Shown here piece after piece: positions 10,977-18,349 of a stretch of DNA of 64,000 bases (its first letter is position 1; each line of letters begins with the position of its first letter). The notes under the pieces are model-generated. The model saw only the letters and a program-made list of their open reading frames with translations. It was not told the origin of the DNA and ran no database searches. The stretch spans positions 1-64,000 of the forward strand of contig NZ_JACICC010000003.1 in assembly GCF_014195635.1 (NCBI RefSeq), given 5' to 3'. Source of the DNA: Pseudochelatococcus contaminans. Lineage in GTDB: Bacteria; Pseudomonadota; Alphaproteobacteria; Rhizobiales; Beijerinckiaceae. A program made the position numbers and the translations under genes.

Positions 10977-12581
10977 ATGCGCTTGCGCAGTGTATTTGCT
11001 TGTTTATTCTTGGGATTGATCAGTGTTGGACTTGGGGCTTGCGCCATGAAGCCCGAGCCGTTCTCACTGGAGGACAATCTCGAAAGAGCAGCCAAGGATC
11101 GCGCGGCGCTGGAGGTTCACAGCCCGCCGCCGACGAAACCCATCACGCTTGAAGAGGCTCAGGCGCGGGCACTGGTCTACAATCTCGATCATCGCTTGCG
11201 GCTGTTCAATGCGACGTTGCAGGATCGCCAGCTCGACCTCACCAGGATGGATCTGTTGCCGAGCCTGACAGCCAACGCCGGCTATGTCAGCCGCGACAAG
11301 GATCTTGTCAGTTCGAGCGCCAGCTATCAGACGGGCCAGGTTGTCCAGTCCAACTTCGAAACCACCTCGACCGATCGCCAGAGAACTTTCGGAGATCTGA
11401 CCCTGTCGTGGAACGTCATCGACTTCGGCGTCAGTTATCTTCAGGCCAAGCAGCAGGCTGATCGCGTCATCATTGCCGAAGAACAGCGCCGCCGGGTGGT
11501 GAACAACATCTTCCAGCAGGTGCATGGTGCTTATTGGGGCGCCGTCTCGGCCGAAAAGGTCGTGCCGCGCATCAAGCCCGTCATCGCCGAGGCGCGCAAG
11601 GCGCTCGCCCAATCGCGCGCGGCGGGCGACGAGCGTTTGCAGAACCCCGCCGAGGCGCTGCAATATCAGCGTGACCTGCTGGAACTCATTCAGCAACTCG
11701 AAAGCGTCGAGGATCAGCTCTCCGTGGCCAAAACGGAACTGGCCCAGCTTATGGGGCTGCGCCCGGGCACCAATTACCGTCTTGCTCCGCCGCCCCGCGA
11801 AACCGCACGCCGGTTGAAGCTCTCCATCGACCAGATGGAGCAAATCGCGCTCGTCAACCGGCCTGAGCTGCGGGAAGAGGCATACAACGCCCGCATCGTT
11901 CTCAACGAAGGACGCCGCGCCATCCTGCAACTCGTGCCGGGCGTGACCATGCTGGCGTCGATCAACTACGACAGCAACAGCTACCTGCTCTACAACGACT
12001 GGCGTGAGGCCGGACTACGCCTTGCCGCGAACATCGTGCGGCTGGCCTCGATGCCGAGCGTGATCAAGCTGGGCAAGGCGCAGAACGAGATCGCCGAATC
12101 GCGTCGTCTTGCGATGGCGATGTCCGTTATCGCGCAGGTGCAGATCGCCACGCGTCAATACGCGATAGCCTACAGCACCTATGAACGCTCCCGAGAACTG
12201 GAGATCATCAATCGCAAGATTGCCGCGCTCAAGGTGAGTGAGCAGGAGGCGGACAGCGCGTCGCAATTCGACCTGATCCGCGAAAAAGCCAATGCTCTAT
12301 TCTCTGAGTTGCGCAGCAATCGCACGCTTGCTGACCTGCAGAGGGCGGATGCCAACATTCGCGCGACTCTCGGTGTCGATCCGCTTGCGCCGAACACGAA
12401 TATCTCGTCCTTGCAGGAGCTTTCCGACGTGATCGCCAGCCGGCATCAGGCCTGGCGCAAGGGCGATGTAACCGTACCCACCCTGCCCGCCGTTCCTGCC
12501 GTCCCGGCGGAAACCCCGCAGGAAACCGCCGACGCCGTACAGGCTGCGGTCAGGAGTGTTGTTGTCGGAGATGCCCGATGA
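10977..12581 (+). CDS. TolC-family outer-membrane efflux lipoprotein
   Basis: A 534-residue outer-membrane factor, the exit duct of tripartite transport systems. From ATG 10977 the product starts MRLRSVFACLFLGLISVGLGAC, a lipoprotein signal with an LGAC lipobox. Long helical stretches follow, with the usual internal duplication of TolC proteins, including LTLEEAQARAL-like openings and an LAQLMGLRPG segment. Upstream in-frame starts at 10899, 10950 and 10965 would put extra residues before the signal, so 10977 is preferred. The stop overlaps the next ATG (ATGA at 12578), which shows translational coupling with the adaptor gene. It is the first gene of the four-gene exporter operon. C-terminal residues are rich in Pro, Ala and Val. 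Confidence 0.85.
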   Translation: MRLRSVFACLFLGLISVGLGACAMKPEPFSLEDNLERAAKDRAALEVHSPPPTKPITLEEAQARALVYNLDHRLRLFNATLQDRQLDLTRMDLLPSLTANAGYVSRDKDLVSSSASYQTGQVVQSNFETTSTDRQRTFGDLTLSWNVIDFGVSYLQAKQQADRVIIAEEQRRRVVNNIFQQVHGAYWGAVSAEKVVPRIKPVIAEARKALAQSRAAGDERLQNPAEALQYQRDLLELIQQLESVEDQLSVAKTELAQLMGLRPGTNYRLAPPPRETARRLKLSIDQMEQIALVNRPELREEAYNARIVLNEGRRAILQLVPGVTMLASINYDSNSYLLYNDWREAGLRLAANIVRLASMPSVIKLGKAQNEIAESRRLAMAMSVIAQVQIATRQYAIAYSTYERSRELEIINRKIAALKVSEQEADSASQFDLIREKANALFSELRSNRTLADLQRADANIRATLGVDPLAPNTNISSLQELSDVIASRHQAWRKGDVTVPTLPAVPAVPAETPQETADAVQAAVRSVVVGDAR

Positions 12582-13408
12582 GTCTTTTCCGTATCCGCTG
12601 TCACAATGCCGGGCGCACAGCCCGGCCAGCGGCATTGGCTGCCAGCCTTTGCCTGAGCGCGATCTTCCTGCCGTCGCTGGGGCTGGCGGTCGATGACCCT
12701 GTATCGCCCTCGCCCCCGCCCCCGGCAGAGGCCCGCGAGGTGCGCGCCCAGTTGACGCCGCGCTATTCCACAACGTTGTCGAGCGAGCTTGCCGGCAGCA
12801 TAACGTCGTTGCCCGTTCGGGAGGGGCAAAGCTTCTCCGCGGGCGATACGCTGGTGACGATGGACTGCACCAGCCATGACGCCCGCCTTGCGCAGGCGGA
12901 TGCGCAACTGCGCCGTAACGAGCGCAAGGCACGGGCTTTGCGCTTGCTGGACCAGCGTGGGGCCACGAGCAAGCTGGAACACGATCTGGCTCAGATCGAC
13001 GTTGCCGCGGCGCAGGCCGAACGCGATCTGGTGGCTGCGGACGTTGCGCGCTGCACCATCGCCGCTCCCTTCGCAGGCAGCATTGCTGCGCTGGCGGTCA
13101 AGAACTATCAGTATGTTCCGGCGGGCGAGCCGATCGTCACCATTCTGAGCGATCAGGAACTGGAAGCGGAAATGCTCGTGCCGTCCCGCTGGTTGCCATG
13201 GCTGGCGAAAGATGCGCGGGTTTCCCTGCACGTCGATGAACTGGGCCGGGATTTCCCGCTTGTCGTTGATCGCATCGCCGCGAACATCGACCCCGTCAGC
13301 CAGTCCGTGAAGGTGTTTGCCCGTGTCGACGGGAACTTCCCGGCCTTGCTTCCGGGCATGAGCGGGCTTGCCCGGTTCTTCTTTCCGGAGGCCAGGGGAT
13401 CGAGATGA
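12578..13408 (+). CDS. HlyD/RND-type periplasmic adaptor (first adaptor of exporter operon)
   Basis: A 276-residue membrane-fusion-type protein that would link the inner-membrane component to the TolC-like duct. A Sec-type signal is visible (AALAASLCLSAIFLPSLGLA, about residues 18-37). The biotinyl-lipoyl-like half-motifs follow: an AGSITSLPVREGQSFSAGD segment, a short helical hairpin with QADAQLRRNERKARAL, and an IAAPFAGSIAALAVKNYQYV segment. It is short for the family. It overlaps its neighbours at both ends by 4 bases (ATGA at 12578 and at 13405). No ABC transporter lies next to it. Confidence 0.8.
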   Translation: MSLFRIRCHNAGRTARPAALAASLCLSAIFLPSLGLAVDDPVSPSPPPPAEAREVRAQLTPRYSTTLSSELAGSITSLPVREGQSFSAGDTLVTMDCTSHDARLAQADAQLRRNERKARALRLLDQRGATSKLEHDLAQIDVAAAQAERDLVAADVARCTIAAPFAGSIAALAVKNYQYVPAGEPIVTILSDQELEAEMLVPSRWLPWLAKDARVSLHVDELGRDFPLVVDRIAANIDPVSQSVKVFARVDGNFPALLPGMSGLARFFFPEARGSR

Positions 13409-14769
13409 ACCGGGAGCGGTCCGCGCAGGTAACACGCCTTGCGGGGTTGGTGCAGCTTGAAAAGCGCGTCCGTGCGGCTGGACTGGAAGAGCTTGGCTTT
13501 ATCATCGTCAACGAAACCGTGACCATCCTGCCTTATCGGCAGTCGCTGTTTTGGCAGAAGTGGCCGCGGAGCAAGGTCATCGCGGTTTCCGGGGTGGCGA
13601 CGGCGGAACCGAACGCGCCTTACATCATATGGGCGAGACAATTATGCGCCCATATCGAGCGACTGGTTTCCTCTGCTCCGCATGCAGGCGGCATTCGCCA
13701 GTTTATCGCCGCCGATCTGCCGCAACAGGTGGCGCGGCAATGGCCGGAATGGTTTCCGGCTTACCTTGTATGGATTCCGATCGGCTCGGGAGCGCTGCTG
13801 CTGGGGCGCGAAAAGCCGCTGGATGAAGCAGAGGAAAGCCTGCTCCCCTATGTGGCGGATGCTTATGATCATGCATGGCGCGCGCGCTTCTCATCGGGAC
13901 GCCTCATGTCCCGCACGCGCAGGAGGAAAGAACGCGGCGACAGCGGACGCGGCATCGGCTCGCGGCTGTTGATTGTGGCTGCGCTGCTGGCAGTTGTCGC
14001 GGCGGGCTTTTACCCGGTGCGCCAGTCGGTGCTGGCATCAGCCGAAGTCATCCCGCGCCAGCCGTCACTGGCGCGCGCGCCGCTGAACGGCGTCATCAGC
14101 CAGATCATGGTGCGTCCGAACGAGCACGTATCCGAAGGGCAGCTGCTGTTCGTGCTCGATCCGCGCGACCTGCGCAACCAGCTTGAGGTCTCGACGCGGG
14201 CGCGGGAAGCGATGGAGGTGGAGCTTCGTCAGGCGCAGCAGGCATCGGTGATGGACCCGCAAGTGCGCGCTAACCTGCCAGTGTTGCGCGGCAAGCTGGA
14301 ACAGCAGCAGGCCGAGGTCAACTACCTGACCGAGCAGCTCAACCGAATCGAGGTCAAGGCGGAGCGCGCCGGCCTTGCGGTGTTCGACGATCCCAATGAC
14401 TGGCTGGGAAGGCCGGTCGTCATAGGCGAGCGCATCATGCTGATCGCCGATCCCGCCAACGTGGAAATCGAGGCGCAGATGCCGGCGGCGGACGCCATCG
14501 ACCTGACGATCGGCAGCCCGGTGCGGCTGTTCCTCAACATCGCGCCGGAGCGCCCGCTCGACGGGGAGCTGACCTTCGTTTCCTATCAGCCCCGCAAAGG
14601 CGTCGACGGCGTACTCGGCTATCGTGTGAAAGCCGCGCTGGCTCCGGACGAGGCCGCGCCGCGTGTCGGTCTCAAGGGCACCGCCAAACTTTACGGCGAC
14701 GAGGTTCCGCTGGCCTACTTCCTGTTCCGGCGTCCCATCGCGGCAGCACGGCAATGGCTGGGTCTTTGA
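13405..14769 (+). CDS. HlyD-like membrane adaptor with extra N-terminal cytosolic domain
   Basis: A 454-residue protein. Residues 1 to about 185 form a soluble region with no signal peptide and no family I can name with confidence; parts look GAF-like (VRAAGLEELGFIIVNETVT, IPIGSGALLLGREKPLDEAE). One transmembrane segment follows (LLIVAALLAVVAAGFYPV, about 190-207), then a periplasmic lipoyl-like and coiled-coil adaptor region (APLNGVISQIMVRPNEHVSE, LRQAQQASVMDPQ). The order implies a cytosolic N-terminus and a periplasmic C-terminus. It overlaps the genes on both sides (4 bases upstream, 16 bases downstream), so it should be made in fixed ratio with them. The cytosolic part may sense or bind the cargo, which is inference. 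Confidence 0.75.
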   Translation: MNRERSAQVTRLAGLVQLEKRVRAAGLEELGFIIVNETVTILPYRQSLFWQKWPRSKVIAVSGVATAEPNAPYIIWARQLCAHIERLVSSAPHAGGIRQFIAADLPQQVARQWPEWFPAYLVWIPIGSGALLLGREKPLDEAEESLLPYVADAYDHAWRARFSSGRLMSRTRRRKERGDSGRGIGSRLLIVAALLAVVAAGFYPVRQSVLASAEVIPRQPSLARAPLNGVISQIMVRPNEHVSEGQLLFVLDPRDLRNQLEVSTRAREAMEVELRQAQQASVMDPQVRANLPVLRGKLEQQQAEVNYLTEQLNRIEVKAERAGLAVFDDPNDWLGRPVVIGERIMLIADPANVEIEAQMPAADAIDLTIGSPVRLFLNIAPERPLDGELTFVSYQPRKGVDGVLGYRVKAALAPDEAAPRVGLKGTAKLYGDEVPLAYFLFRRPIAAARQWLGL

Positions 14770-16943
14770 TCGAGGCGGCAGAGCAGCTTCGGCGCGCTGC
14801 GCCGCCCCCGCCTCCACCGCCTTTGCCCCCGTTGCGGGATGAACTGAGTATCGAACCCGGCCCGATCCTGCGTGGCGGTGCGCCGAGCTGGACATTATAC
14901 GATCCTGCCACCCATCGGTACTACCGCCTCGGCTGGCAGGAGTTCGAGATTCTGGCGCGCTGGCATCTGCGCCGCCCGGCGGATATCGTCGCGCGCGTCA
15001 ACGCGGAGACCACGCTCGACATCACGGTCGAGACCGTGGATCAGGTGCTGAAATTTCTCACCGGCGCCGAATTGCTGCGCGGCGCGGCGCCCGATGCGAC
15101 GCAACGCATGCTGGAACGCCGTGCGTCGAGGCGGCACGGCCTCTTCAAAACATTGCTGCACAACTATCTCTTCATCCGCATCCCGCTCATCCGCCCGGAT
15201 GCCGCGCTTGGCGCGATGGTGCCGCTGCTGTCGTTCGTCTATACGCGCACGTTCTTCATCGTCACAGTGCTGGCGGGGCTTCTCGGGCTTTATCTGGTCC
15301 TGCGCCAGTGGGATGTGTTTGCTGCCTCGCTGCCCTGGTTTTTCTCCTTCGAGGGCGTGGCTCTGGCCTCGCTTGGGCTGCTGCTGTCCAAGATGCTCCA
15401 TGAGCTTGGTCATGGCCTTACCGCAAAGCGTTTCGGCTGCAACGTGCCGAGCATGGGGGTGGCGCTGCTGGTCATGTTCCCGGTGCTTTACACGGATACG
15501 AGCGGCGCATGGGGATTGACGGACAGGCGCAAGCGTCTGGCCATCGGCGTGGCGGGCATGGCGGCGGAGTGTTGCCTCGCCGCCTATGCGCTGCTGATAT
15601 GGAATTTTTTGCCGGACGGACCGCTGCGCAGCGTCGTCTTCATCTGGGCCACGACCACGTGGATTCTGACTCTGCTGGTGAACCTGTCGCCCTTCATGCG
15701 GTTCGACGGCTATTACCTGCTGGCTGATTTTCTCGATGTGCCGAACATGCAGGAGCGGGCCTTTGCCCTGACCCGACACAAGCTGCGCGAAATCCTGTTC
15801 GACCTTGGCGAGCCGCCGCCCGAAACATGGTCGAAACACATGCGGCGCATTCTGATTGCTTATGCTGTCGGCACGTGGATTTACCGCTTCATCCTGTTTC
15901 TGGGCATCGCGCTGCTTGTCTATTACATGTTTTTCAAGCTGCTCGGCATTTTACTGTTCGTCGTTGAAATATGGTGGTTCATACTCAATCCGATCATGCG
16001 TGAGATCGGTGTCTGGCTGAAACAGCGCCGGGGAAGAAAAATGAATGCCCGCACGTTGCTGACCCTGACGTTTGCCGTCGTTGTCCTTGCCCTGTTTTTC
16101 GTGCCGTGGCGAACATCCATCCATGCGCCCGCCGTTCTGGCGGCGCAGTCGCACGTGCGGCTTTATACGGAAGTGCCCGGCCGCGTCGCCCGCGTTCTCG
16201 CGGCGGTCGGGGATGAGGTGCTGGCGGGGCAGCCGCTGGTGCAGCTTGACTCGCCTGATGTCGCCTACAGGCTGGAAAAGGCCGAGCGCGCTGTGGCGAG
16301 CCTCGGGCTGCAATGGCAGGTCGCGGCGCAGAAAGCGACAGACGGCGACAGTGCATTCAGCTCGAAAGCGCAGCTTCTCATCGGCGACCTTCAGAAGGCG
16401 CGGGCAGAACTCACCGCCGCGCAGACGGACGCCGAACGCCTGCTCATCCGCTCGTCGATCAGCGGACGGGTGATGGAAATGGCCGACCCGCTCGGCATCG
16501 GCGAATGGGTGAAAGTCAACGACCCGATCGCGCTCGTCGCCGACACCGGGGATGCCGCTGTCGAGGCTTATATTTATGAAGCCGATCTCGACCGGGTTCT
16601 GCCGGATGCCGAGGCCTTTTTCATTGCCGGCAACCCGGCGGCATCGCGAATGCCCGCTTCGATCGTCGCTATCGACGATACCGCCACGCGGGCGTTGATG
16701 GAGCCGGAGCTGGCTTCAGTCTACGGAGGCCCCATCGCCATCCGCGCTGACCAGGGGCAGGAGCAGACCGAAACGCTGGTGCCGGAGTTGCCGGTGTATC
16801 GCGTTCTGCTCAAGCTCTCGATCCCGGTAATACCGGAGCGCACACAGGCCGGAACCGCGATCATCGAGGGCCGTCCGGCCTCTGTTGCGGCACAGGTCTG
16901 GCGGCGGGTGCTCAGTGTGCTGATTCGCGAGAGCGGATTTTAG
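14754..16943 (+). CDS. M50 site-2-protease-like polytopic membrane protein fused to HlyD-like domain
   Basis: A 729-residue inner-membrane protein. After a proline-rich start, residues about 45-115 resemble a PqqD-like small domain (WTLYDPATHRYYRLGWQEFE, then ADIVARVN). Several transmembrane helices carry the metalloprotease site: HELGH (H216, E217, H220) and the second-site motif LSPFMRFDGYYLL with D318. After a further helix (about residue 430) a periplasmic lipoyl-like adaptor region starts (VPGRVARVLAAVGDEVLAGQPLVQLDSP). All catalytic residues of the family are present. The family resembles peptide zinc-metalloprotease proteins found with secretion genes. It takes the position held by an ABC transporter in type I systems, so it may be the inner-membrane engine or a cargo-processing protease. 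It is the last gene of the operon. Confidence 0.85.
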   Translation: MAGSLIEAAEQLRRAAPPPPPPPLPPLRDELSIEPGPILRGGAPSWTLYDPATHRYYRLGWQEFEILARWHLRRPADIVARVNAETTLDITVETVDQVLKFLTGAELLRGAAPDATQRMLERRASRRHGLFKTLLHNYLFIRIPLIRPDAALGAMVPLLSFVYTRTFFIVTVLAGLLGLYLVLRQWDVFAASLPWFFSFEGVALASLGLLLSKMLHELGHGLTAKRFGCNVPSMGVALLVMFPVLYTDTSGAWGLTDRRKRLAIGVAGMAAECCLAAYALLIWNFLPDGPLRSVVFIWATTTWILTLLVNLSPFMRFDGYYLLADFLDVPNMQERAFALTRHKLREILFDLGEPPPETWSKHMRRILIAYAVGTWIYRFILFLGIALLVYYMFFKLLGILLFVVEIWWFILNPIMREIGVWLKQRRGRKMNARTLLTLTFAVVVLALFFVPWRTSIHAPAVLAAQSHVRLYTEVPGRVARVLAAVGDEVLAGQPLVQLDSPDVAYRLEKAERAVASLGLQWQVAAQKATDGDSAFSSKAQLLIGDLQKARAELTAAQTDAERLLIRSSISGRVMEMADPLGIGEWVKVNDPIALVADTGDAAVEAYIYEADLDRVLPDAEAFFIAGNPAASRMPASIVAIDDTATRALMEPELASVYGGPIAIRADQGQEQTETLVPELPVYRVLLKLSIPVIPERTQAGTAIIEGRPASVAAQVWRRVLSVLIRESGF

Positions 16944-16982
16944 AGCGCCGGATGTTCCTGAACCGTGATGACCCGGCGCTCT
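16942..16982 (+). terminator. Inverted repeat after exporter operon
   Basis: AGAGCGCCGG (16942-16951) pairs perfectly with CCGGCGCTCT (16973-16982) across a 21-base loop, starting at the stop of the M50 gene. There is no clear T-run after it, so termination is likely but not certain. Confidence 0.5.
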
Positions 16983-17012
16983 TGCGCGCGGGGGAATTCG
17001 CGTGCAGTCTGC

Positions 17013-17040
17013 GCCCCTCGATGTGTCAGAGGGGCCTTTT
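17013..17040 (+). promoter_or_regulatory. Hairpin plus T-run sequestering the ribosome site of the SPFH gene
   Basis: GCCCCTC (17013-17019) pairs with GAGGGGC (17029-17035) and is followed directly by CTTTT and the ATG at 17041. The GAGGGG of the right arm is also the ribosome binding site. The element therefore has the form of a short intrinsic terminator or a translation-blocking hairpin. Confidence 0.55.
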
Positions 17041-17922
17041 ATGAACGGCGGCGAATTTCTGGGTGACAACGCGGTCTATCTCGCGATTGCCGCCTTTATC
17101 ATCGTTTCGATTTTTCTGGGTGTCCGGATCGTTCCGCAGTCGGAAAAATACGTTGTCGAGCGCTTTGGCAGGCTTCGGGCCGTGCTCGGACCGGGCATCA
17201 ATTTTCTGGTGCCGATCATCGACCGTGTGGCGCACAAAGTCTCGATCCTCGAACGCCAGTTGCCGACCGCCTCGCAGGATGCCATCACCACCGATAACGT
17301 GCTGGTGCAGGTGGAAACCAGCGTTTTCTATCGCATCACGGAACCGGAAAAGACCGTTTACCGCATCCGCGACATCGATGGCGCCATCGCCACCACGGTC
17401 GCCGGTATCGTACGCTCGGAAATCGGCAAGCTGGAGCTGGATCAGGTGCAGTCGAACCGCGCGCAGTTGATCGAGCGGGTGCGCGAGCAGGTCAGCGCCA
17501 TGGTCGATGACTGGGGCGTCGAGGTGACACGGGCGGAGATTCTCGACGTCAACCTCGACGATGCGACGCGGGCGGCGATGTTGCAGCAGCTCAATGCCGA
17601 GCGGGCTCGCCGGGCGCAGGTGACCGAGGCGGAAGGCAAGAAGCGCTCGGTCGAGCTGAACGCGGAGGCGCAGCTTTATGCCGCCGAGCAGGAAGCCAAG
17701 GCCCGCCGCGTGCTGGCCGATGCCGAAGCCTATTCAACCAGCGTGATCGCGGCGGCGATCCGCGAGAGCGGGCTTGAAGCGGCGCAGTACCAGATTGCGC
17801 TGAAACAGGTCGAGGCACTGGCGACTGTGGGGCAGGCGCCCGGCAACCAGACGCTGGTGCTGCCCGCCGCAGCGCTGGAAGCCTTCACCAATGCCTTCAG
17901 CTTGCTGAAAGGGAGGAGCTGA
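17041..17922 (+). CDS. SPFH/Band 7 (slipin, stomatin-like) membrane protein
   Basis: A 293-residue stomatin-type protein that would scaffold membrane microdomains or regulate membrane proteases. One N-terminal helix (about residues 11-30, VYLAIAAFIIVSIFLGV) is followed by the SPFH core (RIVPQSEKYVVERFGRLRAVLGPGINFLVPIID) and a charged coiled-coil with repeated Ala/Glu (AEGKKRSVELNAEAQLYAAEQEAKARR). ATG 17041 is chosen because GAGGGG sits 6 bases upstream; an upstream in-frame start at 17002 would add residues before the helix. One base separates its stop from the next ATG, forming the usual SPFH/NfeD pair. It is probably a QmcA-type protein. Confidence 0.9.
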   Translation: MNGGEFLGDNAVYLAIAAFIIVSIFLGVRIVPQSEKYVVERFGRLRAVLGPGINFLVPIIDRVAHKVSILERQLPTASQDAITTDNVLVQVETSVFYRITEPEKTVYRIRDIDGAIATTVAGIVRSEIGKLELDQVQSNRAQLIERVREQVSAMVDDWGVEVTRAEILDVNLDDATRAAMLQQLNAERARRAQVTEAEGKKRSVELNAEAQLYAAEQEAKARRVLADAEAYSTSVIAAAIRESGLEAAQYQIALKQVEALATVGQAPGNQTLVLPAAALEAFTNAFSLLKGRS

Positions 17923-17923
17923 T

Positions 17924-18217
17924 ATGTGGTCGGATTGGTGGGTGTGGGTGGTTGCCGGTTTTCTGCTGGCAATCATCGAGGTGCTTGTGCCGGGGTATAT
18001 CTTCATCGGCTTCGCCATCGGCTCAATGCTGACGGGCTTGCTGCTGTGGGCTGACGTGCTCGGGGGCGAGGGCGGCGTCGCGCCGCTGCTGCTGTTCTAC
18101 GCACTGGCGTCCGTTGCCGCATGGATCGGGCTGCGCGTCATCTTCGGCAAACCGGGAGAGCGCCCGAAAATCTGGGAGCGCGACATCAACGACGATCAGG
18201 GGCCGCCCGCACAATAA
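17924..18217 (+). CDS. Short NfeD-family membrane protein
   Basis: A 97-residue partner of the SPFH protein. It starts MWSDWWVWVVAGFLLAIIEV and has about three membrane helices (residues 6-30, 30-45 and 50-73) with the family's GYIFIGFAIGSMLTGLLL-type stretch. The tail KPGERPKIWERDINDDQGPPAQ is short. The soluble OB-fold domain found at the C-terminus of many NfeD proteins is missing, so this is a membrane-only form. The gene converges on the diguanylate cyclase gene across paired inverted repeats. Confidence 0.8.
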   Translation: MWSDWWVWVVAGFLLAIIEVLVPGYIFIGFAIGSMLTGLLLWADVLGGEGGVAPLLLFYALASVAAWIGLRVIFGKPGERPKIWERDINDDQGPPAQ

Positions 18218-18236
18218 ACTATCCGCATATTTTTGA

Positions 18237-18292
18237 TTTTACGCGTTTTCCTAGTACAAACCGTTGCCCGCTTCGTTTGAAAACGCGTAAAA
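18237..18292. terminator. 14-bp perfect inverted repeat between convergent genes
   Basis: TTTTACGCGTTTTC (18237-18250) and GAAAACGCGTAAAA (18279-18292) are perfect complements with a 28-base loop. It lies between the convergent nfeD-like gene and the cyclase gene and has T-rich flanks on both strands. Confidence 0.6.
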
Positions 18293-18302
18293 CCAATATG
18301 AT

Positions 18303-18341
18303 AGAGCATTTCAGTGTTTCAACGAAATGCCGAAATGCTCT
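18303..18341. terminator. AGAGCATTTC palindrome, probable bidirectional terminator
   Basis: AGAGCATTTC (18303-18312) and GAAATGCTCT (18332-18341) form a perfect 10-bp inverted repeat. It shares its core with inverted repeats at 53540 and 62648 in this window, so it belongs to a dispersed intergenic palindrome family. Confidence 0.6.
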
Positions 18342-18349
18342 AACCCCGG

